Shown: positions 26,430-34,954 of the stretch, one piece after another
Numbering within the stretch: position 1 is the stretch's first letter
Layout of the letters: every line of letters begins with the position of its first letter
Origin: Chryseobacterium mucoviscidosis
Lineage (GTDB): Bacteria; Bacteroidota; Bacteroidia; Flavobacteriales; Weeksellaceae
Assembly (NCBI RefSeq): GCF_002177115.1
Contig: NZ_MVAG01000122.1
Span: forward strand, 1-64,000
Length of the DNA: 64,000 nt
Direction of reading: 5' to 3'
Notes under the pieces: model-generated
The model's input: only the letters and a program-made list of their open reading frames with translations
Database searches by the model: none
Told to the model about the DNA's origin: nothing
Program-made: the position numbers and the translations under genes

Positions 26430-28582
26430 GATCTTTTTCTGTTTATAAAACTTTTAATAGAGGTCATTAAACTCGGGTTATAGCCTTCTTTATTCAGCAC
26501 AAACCAAAGATTGGTCAGTTTGTATTCATCCTTCAGAAGTTCTACGTTCATAATGGTTTTTTCGGCTGTTTTCCGGCTGTCTAAAACAAACAGATTTTCA
26601 TCTGCCATTTTCAGGAATAATAGAGGAAGTTTGCCTTGTTTTATCGACTGATTGTTGATGATGCAGAGATCATTTCCTGTCATTTTTTCACGGATCAGAT
26701 TCTCAATATCCGTTGAAGTTAATCTTAAGTTTTTTTCTTCTGAAAAATCGATATAATCGATGTTTTCAATGTCATTTAAGTTTCCTGCCACATCAATCAC
26801 CAAAACTTTTCTGGATTGCGCCTGCAAAGCTTTTATGATATTTTTTGAATGAAACCTATGCTGTTTCGATTTATCATAAGATGTGATGCAGATGAGGTTT
26901 TTATCTTTAATAATTTCTTTCAGTTCCATTTCCAGCACGTTCTCGAGAAAGTGATGCATTGTTTTTTCCCTGCTTTTAATGAAAGGGGTGGTGAATGCAA
27001 CTGGAATGATGCTGTTTTTTTCGATGGTATATACATCATTCACTTTGGCTTTTGCAAAATGTATGGCGTAGATGAGGGCAATAGATCCGATCATGCTCAT
27101 GATAGCTGCAACGATGATGATGATGGAACGCATCGGCGAAACCGGCTGTTTCGGCAGTTCTCCTCTTGTAATAATTTTATGAAAAGAAATTTTTGCCGCT
27201 TTGGCAATTTCTGCGTCTATTCTTTTTTCGTTCAGGAAGTTGTAGTTCTTTTCGTAAAGATTGAACTCACGATTCATGATGTTCAGCAGTTTTTCTTTCT
27301 CGGGAAGCCCGATAAAAGCCTGTTCTGCAATCTGAATATCGCGGTCGATATCGTTATATTTGATCTGTAAATTTTTCTGGGTGTTTTTAATGCTTTCGGT
27401 TTGGTAATCGGTAAGATCTTTAATTTTAGCATCAATAATTTTTACTTTCTCATGTTCCGGAGTGTAGGTTAAGAGCAATTCTTTTTTTTCTGCCTGAAGC
27501 AGTTTCATATTCTTCACCATTTCGGTTGAAAGGAGGTCGTTGAATGCTTCAAAATTCGGTGCAAGATCAAGATAGTTGTCTTTTCCTTCGGAAATATAGT
27601 TGTTGAGATTTTTTATCGCATCCAGATTCATTTTCAGATTGCTTTTCTGAATTTTAAGCTGGGAAATTTTTCTCAGATCAGTTTCTGTTTCCTGCGGAAT
27701 ATTGATGATATTTTCTTTGTTTCGATAATTTTCTATACGGTTTTCTGCACCGGAAAGCTTATTGTTTGCCTGTCCGATTTCATTTTTCAGAAAGTCAACC
27801 GTCGTATTGGCAGCGCGGTATTTATTTTCAATATAATCCTGAATGTAGGTTTCTGCAAGCGTATTTACAAGAAGACTCGCTTTTTCAGGAACATTGCTTT
27901 TGTAATTGATTCTGATAACGGGAACATCTTTGTCCACGGAAACAATATCAAGATTTTTATTTACTTTATCCAGAAGTTTTTCTCTGCTCAGGAATTCAAC
28001 TTCATATTGATCGACAATTTTTGCACCGGGTTTGGACTTAAGATAGCTGTCGTTTCTGGTTATGAGAATTTTTCCTCCTTTTATAACGGTAGGAACTCCG
28101 AAAGTACCTTTTACTTCTTTAGCAGAATCGGAGGCTTTTATTGTAAAATTCTGATTTGAAGTTATATTAATGATAAATTTTTTATCGTAATTTTTTTCAT
28201 CGTTTAGAATGCTTTCCACTTTTATCGGAGAATCGCCGAACAATTCTACGGAACGTACTTTTCCTTTTCTGTAAATTTCGGTTGAAAAGGGGAGTTTTTC
28301 CAGTGTTTTTTCAATTAATGATGTCGATTTCAGAACTTCTATTTCTGTGCTTATTTTGTTGGGCGTGGCAAAAACATCGAAATCTTTGAAGAGATTCGCG
28401 CTCGGAACGCCTTCCTGTGTATCCGCAAGCTTCAGTTTTGCGGTGCTTTCGTACATCGGCGTTACATAGTTGAGGTATTTTTTTGCTGCCAAAACCGCAA
28501 TAATCATAGCAAGAACGACGATGGGAAATCCTCGTAACAGCGGTTTCAGAAATCTTACATTCTCGTTGTTCATGGTCATCAA
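26426..28582 (-). CDS. Wzc-like chain-length protein with degenerate kinase domain
   Basis: A 718-residue inner membrane protein. It has a TM segment at about residues 15-32, a Wzz domain, long periplasmic coiled coils (about 260-460), a Pro-rich PVSPMRS motif before the second TM segment (about 484-507), and a cytoplasmic domain positioned as in BY-kinases. That domain has lost the Walker A motif (the site reads CITSYDKSKQHRFHSK, with no GKS/GKT) and has no C-terminal tyrosine cluster. It should still control chain length and connect to Wza, but without autophosphorylation. It lies 3 bp after wza. Confidence 0.85.
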   Translation of the reverse strand: MMTMNNENVRFLKPLLRGFPIVVLAMIIAVLAAKKYLNYVTPMYESTAKLKLADTQEGVPSANLFKDFDVFATPNKISTEIEVLKSTSLIEKTLEKLPFSTEIYRKGKVRSVELFGDSPIKVESILNDEKNYDKKFIINITSNQNFTIKASDSAKEVKGTFGVPTVIKGGKILITRNDSYLKSKPGAKIVDQYEVEFLSREKLLDKVNKNLDIVSVDKDVPVIRINYKSNVPEKASLLVNTLAETYIQDYIENKYRAANTTVDFLKNEIGQANNKLSGAENRIENYRNKENIINIPQETETDLRKISQLKIQKSNLKMNLDAIKNLNNYISEGKDNYLDLAPNFEAFNDLLSTEMVKNMKLLQAEKKELLLTYTPEHEKVKIIDAKIKDLTDYQTESIKNTQKNLQIKYNDIDRDIQIAEQAFIGLPEKEKLLNIMNREFNLYEKNYNFLNEKRIDAEIAKAAKISFHKIITRGELPKQPVSPMRSIIIIVAAIMSMIGSIALIYAIHFAKAKVNDVYTIEKNSIIPVAFTTPFIKSREKTMHHFLENVLEMELKEIIKDKNLICITSYDKSKQHRFHSKNIIKALQAQSRKVLVIDVAGNLNDIENIDYIDFSEEKNLRLTSTDIENLIREKMTGNDLCIINNQSIKQGKLPLLFLKMADENLFVLDSRKTAEKTIMNVELLKDEYKLTNLWFVLNKEGYNPSLMTSIKSFINRKRS

Positions 28583-28585
28583 ATT

Positions 28586-29317
28586 TTATAATAATCCTAT
28601 CAGAATCGCGGCTGCGGAAGTAACGGTTGCAAAAGGAATAATGGTGGAAATTCTCTTATCAAAATCTTTGCTTTTCTTAGAAGGAACAATGATGTAATCT
28701 CCCGGATGAAGAAGGATATTCTGGTTCGGAACATCTTTCATTTTGGTAAGATCAATATTGGTAACACGAACGTTTTCGCCTTCCTGTCTCAGAATTTTAA
28801 TGGATTTTAAATTGGCATACATTTCAAATCCTCCGGCTTTGGAAACCAGCTCCAGTAAAGTATTCTGGTCTTTATCCACCTGAATTACCGCCGGATTTCT
28901 CACTTCGCCCATCACTGCAATTTCTTTATTCAGCACTTTTACATCCACGATAGGATTTACCAGCCATTTTTTAAGCTTTGTTTTTATTTCTTCCTTTAAT
29001 TCGGGAAGAGTTTTTCCCACAACAGGAGTCGTTCCCAATTTTGGAATTTCTATATTTCCGTTGATGTCTACCAGAAGCCATTTTCCATATACTTCATTGG
29101 AGTTGTAAATGCCGTATACAGAACCCACACTCAGATCATCCTGTCCCCAAACGGAAAGCGTAATTTTGTCGTCTTTACGGATTCTGTATTCGTAGTTGGG
29201 ATCATAGCTGAAATCCTGCATATTTCGGCTTGCCTGTTCCTCTTCAAGTACGTTGTAGGTTTTACAGGATACCAGAAGCATCAGGAAAAAGAATGAGAGT
29301 ATGAGTTTTTTTAACAT
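28586..29317 (-). CDS. wza: Polysaccharide export outer-membrane lipoprotein (Wza)
   Basis: A 243-residue lipoprotein; the lipobox LVSC puts the acylated Cys at position 18. The poly-export domain opens with YRIRKDDKITLSVWGQDDL, and an SLBB-like region follows (VAVMGEVRNPAVIQVDK in approximate form). A short hydrophobic C terminus ends the chain. It forms the outer-membrane channel for polymer export. It lies 5 bp after the lone receiver gene, so regulation and export are on one transcript. Confidence 0.9.
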   Translation of the reverse strand: MLKKLILSFFFLMLLVSCKTYNVLEEEQASRNMQDFSYDPNYEYRIRKDDKITLSVWGQDDLSVGSVYGIYNSNEVYGKWLLVDINGNIEIPKLGTTPVVGKTLPELKEEIKTKLKKWLVNPIVDVKVLNKEIAVMGEVRNPAVIQVDKDQNTLLELVSKAGGFEMYANLKSIKILRQEGENVRVTNIDLTKMKDVPNQNILLHPGDYIIVPSKKSKDFDKRISTIIPFATVTSAAAILIGLL

Positions 29318-29322
29318 AAGAT

Positions 29323-29763
29323 TTAAAATAAAACGGAAAAGAATTTTCTAAAACCTTTTCGTTGGTTCTGAGACATCTCTTCTTTAATTTTTACTATTTT
29401 TTCTATGGTATCCGTCATTCTTTCGCAAACATTGGCATCTTTTACAATATAGTCGAAAGCTCCGTATTTCAGGGCATTTACCGCAGTATCTATATTTTCC
29501 TGTGCAGATACCATGATAACGTAAATGTTCGGATCGTATCTTTTTATCTTTTTTAAAACCTCGAAACCGTTAAGATCTTCCATATTGTGATCGAGGAAAA
29601 TGATATCGGGTTTCTGGTGTAGTTCATCCAGACATTCTTCTCCGCTGCTGAATGAGATAATATTTTCATAATGATTGTTTTTCAGATACTGTTCATACAC
29701 GGTGGCGCAAAATCTGTCGTCATCTACAATAAAAAACTTTAAATTTTTGTTATTTGTTTCCAT
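29323..29763 (-). CDS. Single-domain response regulator
   Basis: A 146-residue protein made of one receiver domain: acidic patch VDDD at 13-16, phospho-acceptor Asp58 in IIFLDHNMEDLNG, and the conserved Lys in YIVKD. A short basic tail of about 20 residues follows. It has no output domain. It is probably a phosphorelay partner for the hybrid kinase upstream. A sigma-54-like element precedes it. Confidence 0.88.
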   Translation of the reverse strand: METNNKNLKFFIVDDDRFCATVYEQYLKNNHYENIISFSSGEECLDELHQKPDIIFLDHNMEDLNGFEVLKKIKRYDPNIYVIMVSAQENIDTAVNALKYGAFDYIVKDANVCERMTDTIEKIVKIKEEMSQNQRKGFRKFFSVLF

Positions 29764-29785
29764 CTTTTTTATTTGAAAACAATAA

Positions 29786-29801
29786 GGCGATTATTGTGCC
29801 T
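29786..29801 (-). promoter_or_regulatory. Candidate sigma-54 promoter for receiver-wza operon
   Basis: On the - strand AGGCACAATAATCGCC has GG at -24 and GC at -12 with exactly 10 nt between them, matching TGGCAC-N5-TTGCW at most informative positions. The predicted transcription start (about 29775) would give a 12-nt leader. An NtrC-family activator is encoded in the same operon. Confidence 0.5.
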
Positions 29802-29844
29802 TTAATTAAGTATTTGAAAATCAAGATATTAATTATTTTTTAAA

Positions 29845-29859
29845 TTCCAAAATATGGAA
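29845..29859 (-). promoter_or_regulatory. Dyad TTCCA-N5-TGGAA (putative enhancer site)
   Basis: TTCCAAAATATGGAA, about 70-84 bp upstream of the predicted sigma-54 start. With a second TTTTGGAAT half at 29870-29878 it also forms a larger 11-bp inverted repeat (ATTCCAAAATA/TATTTTGGAAT). The position is right for an NtrC-type activator. Confidence 0.5.
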
Positions 29860-29882
29860 AATCTCTTTATTTTGGAATGTTT

Positions 29883-32141
29883 TTATTTAATTTCCCTTTC
29901 CAGTTGGTTTATAGCGGTGAAGAGTGTTTCTTTTACTTCCAGAAACATAGTGTACAGTTCGGGAAAATCAGCCTGTTGCTCTTTGGATTTTACTTCCAGA
30001 TCCTTTACGGTTTCTTTAATGGAGTAGATTCCCACACCTTCAATACTTGGTTTTATTCTGTGAATGAGGCGTGCTATTTCGGCATAATTTTTCTCTTCAA
30101 AAGCTTTTTCCACCATCGGAATGGTTTCCTGGGTCTGTGTGATGAATATGGAAAGCATTTTTTGAATAAAATCATCATTTCCACGGCTTAATGCCTGAAT
30201 ATTTCTGAGGTCATAAAGAATTTTTTCTTCTTCTGAGTTGTTGATTTCCAGGTTACTTTGCATTTTAATGTTTTTATAAATAATTTTCAGCAGTTCGTCC
30301 TCGTCAAAAGGTTTGGTGATGTAGCTGTTCATTCCTGCAGCAATGCAGTTGTCTATTTCTGTTTTGAATGCATTGGCGGTAAGCGCAATGATAGGAGTGC
30401 CGAGTCTGAATTCCTGTCTTAAAATTTTAGTTGCTTCTATTCCGTCCAGTTCAGGCATCTGAATATCCATTAAAATAATATCAAACTGCTGTTTTGAAAG
30501 AATGTCTACTGCCATTTTGCCGTTGTCTGCCTTTGTGACTTCGCACCCGAAATGGGTAAGAGAATTTTCTGCAACCAACTGATTGAGTTCGTTGTCTTCG
30601 ACAAGTAAAACACGCGTTCCTTCGATGGAAATGTGCTCTTTAACTTCAATATTTTTGGATTCTGATTTTTCTATGCTTTTGTTCATATCCAGAAAGATAC
30701 TGATCTCTGTTCCTACATTTTTTTTGCTTTTAATCTTTATTTCACCTTTCATGAGGTGGATCAGTTCGCGTGTAATTGCCATACCAAGACCGGTTCCGCC
30801 GTATTTTCTTGAAATAGAGCTGTCTTCCTGATTGAATTTTTTGAAGATCTGCTTTACATAATCTTCACTCATCCCGATTCCGGTATCGGTAATGCAGATT
30901 TCAAGTTTCTGATGATTGGAAAAATCTTTTATGACTTTACATTCTAAACATATTTCGCCAACGTTCGTAAATTTAAGAGAGTTTCCGATGATGTTGTACA
31001 AGATCTGTTTTATCTTGAGCGCATCGGCCTTAAATGCAGAGAAAAGATCATCTGAAAATCTGGCTTTCAACAGTATTTTTTTCTGCCTTGCTTTTGGCTG
31101 AAGAATACTGATGATGTCGCTGATGCATTCTTTAAGGGAGAAAACAGTGTTATCCAAAGACATTTCGCCGGATTCTATTTTGGAAATATCCAGAATATTA
31201 TTGATGATTGATAAAAGATGCTGAGCCGCGTTAAAACTATTCTCCACAAACTGATTTTGTGTTGTTGTAAGATCCAGTCTTTTAAGTTCTCTGAGGAAAC
31301 CTATGATCGCATTCAGTGGTGTTCGTATCTCATGGCTCATATTGGCTAAAAAGACTTCTTTTGCTTTAGAGGCTTCAATAGCTTTGGATTTTTCCTGTTT
31401 AAGGTCTTCTTCCAGTCTTTTTTGGTCTGTAATGTCGAGATGAATTCCTATGGAACCTAAAAGATTTCCGTGATCGTCATAGTTGGGCGCACCGCTGATT
31501 GCCCACCATCTCAGTTCGCCTCTTTTATTTTTTATCGGGAGCTGATAAACGCTGGAAATTCCTTTTTCTCTCAGTTCGATCTGTTCCTGGATAAATTCCT
31601 GATTGGCTTCTCCCTGTACGAAAAGCTGTGAAGGATTTTTACCAATGATTTCGTCCAGTTCAAAACCTGAAACATTGCAGAAACTCTGATTGGCGTACCG
31701 TACAATCTCGTCATTATCTACCTCAATAAGTCCGAGATTCATATTCGCGATAATGTTACGGTATTTTTCTTCCTGCCGTTTTATATTGTCCTGCGCTCTT
31801 TTTCTTTCTTTAAGCTGTTCGGCGAGGTATAAGGAAAGTTCTTTAAGGTCTTTATTTTTTTTGGTATCAAAAGCGGAATCTAATAAACTTAATGATTCAT
31901 AAAGGCTCGAAATAGATTCCTGTTTGAGTTCATTTTCTTTTTTCAGATCGTTAAACAGCTCTTTGTATTCTTTTTCGCTCTGCCTGAAAGCATGATCGGT
32001 AAGTTCTTTATCTCTTTCAAAAGATTTGTAGGAATCGTTAACTGCGTTAATGAAACTATTAAACTGCGGATGTTTTTTACAATCTTCCGTAAGATATTTT
32101 TTGATCTGTCTGTTAAGGATGTTATGCAGTTCGGTTTCCAT
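29883..32141 (-). CDS. PAS hybrid sensor histidine kinase with receiver and HPt
   Basis: A 752-residue cytoplasmic kinase. An N-terminal helical/coiled-coil region (1-125) is followed by a PAS domain (about 128-240), HisKA with His270 in NMSHEIRTPLNAI, a HATPase domain (about 375-500, with N, G1 and G2 boxes), a receiver (about 515-640, Asp in LMDIQMPELDG) and a C-terminal HPt with LIHRIKPS. It has no transmembrane segment. It starts 2 bp after the FIST gene; the N-terminal region is of the sort found next to FIST partners, so FIST is the likely sensor. Confidence 0.92.
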   Translation of the reverse strand: METELHNILNRQIKKYLTEDCKKHPQFNSFINAVNDSYKSFERDKELTDHAFRQSEKEYKELFNDLKKENELKQESISSLYESLSLLDSAFDTKKNKDLKELSLYLAEQLKERKRAQDNIKRQEEKYRNIIANMNLGLIEVDNDEIVRYANQSFCNVSGFELDEIIGKNPSQLFVQGEANQEFIQEQIELREKGISSVYQLPIKNKRGELRWWAISGAPNYDDHGNLLGSIGIHLDITDQKRLEEDLKQEKSKAIEASKAKEVFLANMSHEIRTPLNAIIGFLRELKRLDLTTTQNQFVENSFNAAQHLLSIINNILDISKIESGEMSLDNTVFSLKECISDIISILQPKARQKKILLKARFSDDLFSAFKADALKIKQILYNIIGNSLKFTNVGEICLECKVIKDFSNHQKLEICITDTGIGMSEDYVKQIFKKFNQEDSSISRKYGGTGLGMAITRELIHLMKGEIKIKSKKNVGTEISIFLDMNKSIEKSESKNIEVKEHISIEGTRVLLVEDNELNQLVAENSLTHFGCEVTKADNGKMAVDILSKQQFDIILMDIQMPELDGIEATKILRQEFRLGTPIIALTANAFKTEIDNCIAAGMNSYITKPFDEDELLKIIYKNIKMQSNLEINNSEEEKILYDLRNIQALSRGNDDFIQKMLSIFITQTQETIPMVEKAFEEKNYAEIARLIHRIKPSIEGVGIYSIKETVKDLEVKSKEQQADFPELYTMFLEVKETLFTAINQLEREIK

Positions 32142-32143
32142 AG

Positions 32144-33283
32144 TTATTCGGTTTCATTTACAGTGGTAATGGTAATGGTTTGGTTATGCAGTGCGCAATC
32201 TCCAAAAGATTTAGCGGGCGAAATTTCTCCGTAGGAATAAAAACCGTTGATAAGTGCTTTTTTGCCAAAAATATCTCTTACGATTTCTACTTCTTCGGCA
32301 ACTCTTTCTCCTAGAACCATTTTTCTTCCTACACAGCTCACAATAATTCCCAGTTTAGGATCGGGGCTCATTTCAAGGCAGGCATTTGCTGCATCATTTG
32401 CCGCATCTATAAGGCGATCCAGGTTAGCTTTCATAAATCTTACATGGCTTCCTTCCGGCAAATCTCCCGCAAAGATCATCATGTTGTTTTTTTCATTAAT
32501 TGAAAGAATGGTTCTTACTACGGGAGCAGAATCTTCATCAATTTTTAAGGATAGCGGAAAGAGCAGGGCAGAACTGGGAAGTTCTTCTGCATATTTTCCC
32601 AGATAACTCTTGTAAAGATCTAAAGCATTTTTATTGTCTATTTCTACGAGAATATTGTTCTGGGATTTGGTAACGGTTCTTTCCAGTCCGAAACTTTCCC
32701 ATCCTCCGAATGAGGCATGAGCGAGTTCCAGTTTTTCACCATAAAAACCGATGGCAACGATTTTATTGCAGACAGGCGTTTCGTTAAGCCCTACAACGGT
32801 TTTCTCAAAACGATCTCCGTCACCCGCCAATCCGCCGGAAATTAAAACTCCTTCGGGACGTCCTTCATTGAGTCCTTTTACGAGTTGGCTTCCATTTACT
32901 TTACTTCCGTCCGACAGTACGAATACCCACTTTAGATTTTTGTGACAGAGTTTATCAATAAGAGTTTTTCCGGCTTCATAACTGTTCTGAAAATCATTAA
33001 TGTCAATCTGCTGCGTTTTTATATAGGAAGAAGAGAATTCAATGGCGGTAACTGTTACGGTTTCATCAAAAACTTCATTGCAGAAAATTTCTCCTGATGA
33101 TGAAGACAGGGCAATTTCCGCGTTGGGGAATTTTGTTTTAATTACCTCAAAAAAATCAGAGTTTTCAAGGATATTCCGGCTGCCATATCCTAAAACAAGC
33201 TGAGCTTTATTATAGTCCAGATTTTCATTGTTTCTTTCAGATTTCCATATCCCGTCAGCAAAAAGTAGTTTAGCGACTTTCAT
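32144..33283 (-). CDS. FIST signal-transduction protein
   Basis: A 379-residue protein with FIST N (about 25-220) and FIST C (about 220-360) domains, seen in QLVLGYGSRN, VLISGGLAGDGDRF and KLGIIVSCVGRKMVLGERV. FIST domains are known as small-ligand sensor modules that partner with histidine kinases. It has no signal peptide, so it senses a cytoplasmic ligand. It lies 3 bp after the sigma-54 activator gene and 2 bp before the hybrid kinase gene. Confidence 0.9.
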   Translation of the reverse strand: MKVAKLLFADGIWKSERNNENLDYNKAQLVLGYGSRNILENSDFFEVIKTKFPNAEIALSSSSGEIFCNEVFDETVTVTAIEFSSSYIKTQQIDINDFQNSYEAGKTLIDKLCHKNLKWVFVLSDGSKVNGSQLVKGLNEGRPEGVLISGGLAGDGDRFEKTVVGLNETPVCNKIVAIGFYGEKLELAHASFGGWESFGLERTVTKSQNNILVEIDNKNALDLYKSYLGKYAEELPSSALLFPLSLKIDEDSAPVVRTILSINEKNNMMIFAGDLPEGSHVRFMKANLDRLIDAANDAANACLEMSPDPKLGIIVSCVGRKMVLGERVAEEVEIVRDIFGKKALINGFYSYGEISPAKSFGDCALHNQTITITTVNETE

Positions 33284-33286
33284 GTA

Positions 33287-34639
33287 TTATTTAGTTTTTT
33301 TAAGGTCTGTACTGTTGATAAGATTATAGACTGTAGATTTTCCGATGTCTAATATTTTAGCTGTTTTAATGACGTCATTATTGTTCTCTTTCAGGAAGTG
33401 AAGGATAATATCTGTCGTGTATTGTTTAAGCGTTTTTTGCTCAGAAAGAAAATTTTCAGATTCTTTTTCAAGGCTGTAAAAGCTAATGTCATCCGCAGTT
33501 ATTTCGTTGCTTTCTGCCATTACGCAGGCAAGATCGATAACGGATTTCAGCTCTCGTATATTTCCCGGAAAGCTGTATTTCATGAGTTTTTTTCGCGCAT
33601 CGGAAGCTAAAACCAGAGGTTTGATTTTGTTTTCTTTGGCAAAAAGATCTATAAAATGTTTGGCAAGAATTAAAGTGTCCTGATCTCTTTCTCTGAGCGG
33701 AGGTAATTCTATAGGAAGACCGATAACCCTGTAATAGAGATCTTCTCTGAAGTTTCCTTTTTTTACTTCATTTGCCAGATTTTTGTGGGTCGCAATAATG
33801 AGTCTTACGTCCAGCTTTATTTTCTGGGTTCCGCCGACTCTTGTAATTTCTCTTTCCTGCAATGCCCGAAGAAGCTTGCTTTGAAGATTGAGATCCAGTT
33901 CTGCGATCTCATCCAGAAAAATAGTTCCTCCGTTTGCCTGTTCAAATTTTCCGACCGATTTATCTGTTGCTCCTGTAAATGCTCCTTTTTCATGACCAAA
34001 AAATTCACTTTCCACCAGATCTTTAGGAATTGCTGCCATATTTACGGCAACAAAAGGTTTGTTTTTTCTGGAAGAATGATAATGTATTGCTCTTGCAACT
34101 ACTTCTTTTCCGGTTCCTGTTTCGCCTGTTACAGAAACGTTGATGTTGGATTTCAGTGCTTTATTGATCTTTGAAAATATGTTTTTGACGGAATCGCTCT
34201 GTCCGATAATTGTTTTCTCAAAACTGTATTTTTTTTCGAGTTCATCTTTCAGTTCTTCCACTTCCTGTTTTAGCGAGATATTTTCTCTCAGGCGGATAAT
34301 GGAGTTCCACAGAAGTTCTTTGGTGTGTTCGTTTTTTACGATGTAATCTTTTGCGCCCTGCTTCAGAAAATCAATGGCAACGGAAATGTTTTCCTGACCG
34401 CTGATTACAATGATCGGCAGATCCGGATAGAGTGTTTTGATCTGTTTAAAAAGATCGTCTCCCTGAATGTCGGGCAAGCCGAAATCGATACAAATGATAT
34501 CAGGATTCCGGTAAAGCTCGGAAAGGCATTCTTTGCCGGAACTGTAAAGAAAAACTTCATAATCAGGATTAAGCTGAAGATGATATTTAAGCATTTCTCC
34601 GATGAAGGGATCATCATCCACAAGGAAAATTCTGACCAT
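33287..34639 (-). CDS. NtrC-family sigma-54-dependent response regulator
   Basis: A 450-residue regulator. The receiver (1-120) has Asp52 and Lys102. The AAA+ domain (about 142-370) has Walker A GETGTGKE (172-179), the sigma-54-contacting GAFTGA loop (219-224), and Walker B IFLDEIAE (240-247). A Fis-type helix-turn-helix occupies about 410-450. It should be phosphorylated through the FIST/hybrid-kinase relay and open sigma-54 promoters. It is the first gene of the - strand locus and the obvious candidate to bind the TTCCA-N5-TGGAA dyads. Confidence 0.95.
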   Translation of the reverse strand: MVRIFLVDDDPFIGEMLKYHLQLNPDYEVFLYSSGKECLSELYRNPDIICIDFGLPDIQGDDLFKQIKTLYPDLPIIVISGQENISVAIDFLKQGAKDYIVKNEHTKELLWNSIIRLRENISLKQEVEELKDELEKKYSFEKTIIGQSDSVKNIFSKINKALKSNINVSVTGETGTGKEVVARAIHYHSSRKNKPFVAVNMAAIPKDLVESEFFGHEKGAFTGATDKSVGKFEQANGGTIFLDEIAELDLNLQSKLLRALQEREITRVGGTQKIKLDVRLIIATHKNLANEVKKGNFREDLYYRVIGLPIELPPLRERDQDTLILAKHFIDLFAKENKIKPLVLASDARKKLMKYSFPGNIRELKSVIDLACVMAESNEITADDISFYSLEKESENFLSEQKTLKQYTTDIILHFLKENNNDVIKTAKILDIGKSTVYNLINSTDLKKTK

Positions 34640-34954
34640 TATAATATTTGTTAAAAATTCTGATTAAAAGTAAAATTTTTTCTTTACATAATGAAATATT
34701 TTAATTGATATATAATTTATAATGCTTTATTGATGGGTTTTTTGATTGTTTTGTGCTGGTTTGTTTAGGGTTATATATTTTATGGGATAGTATTTAATAG
34801 ATTATGAATGCTTGATAAATTTTAAATTTCTAATTAATAACAAGGATTGAATATTATTTATGTATTGTCTTTGTGGCTTGTTTATTGTGAAAAGTGATCA
34901 TTTATAAAAAAAACCTGCTGTAAAAGCAGGTTTCTTTATTTTAAAACTGAAAAT
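34640..34954. other. AT-rich intergenic region
   Basis: Upstream of the sigma-54 activator operon. No ORF or TTCCA dyad is present. It probably carries the promoter for the regulator genes (TACTTTTA-like box near 34670) and contains the terminator of the sugar symporter gene at its right end. Confidence 0.5.
34903..34934 (-). terminator. Terminator of sugar symporter gene
   Basis: On the - strand AACCTGCT-TTTAC-AGCAGGTT followed by eight T residues. Confidence 0.8.
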
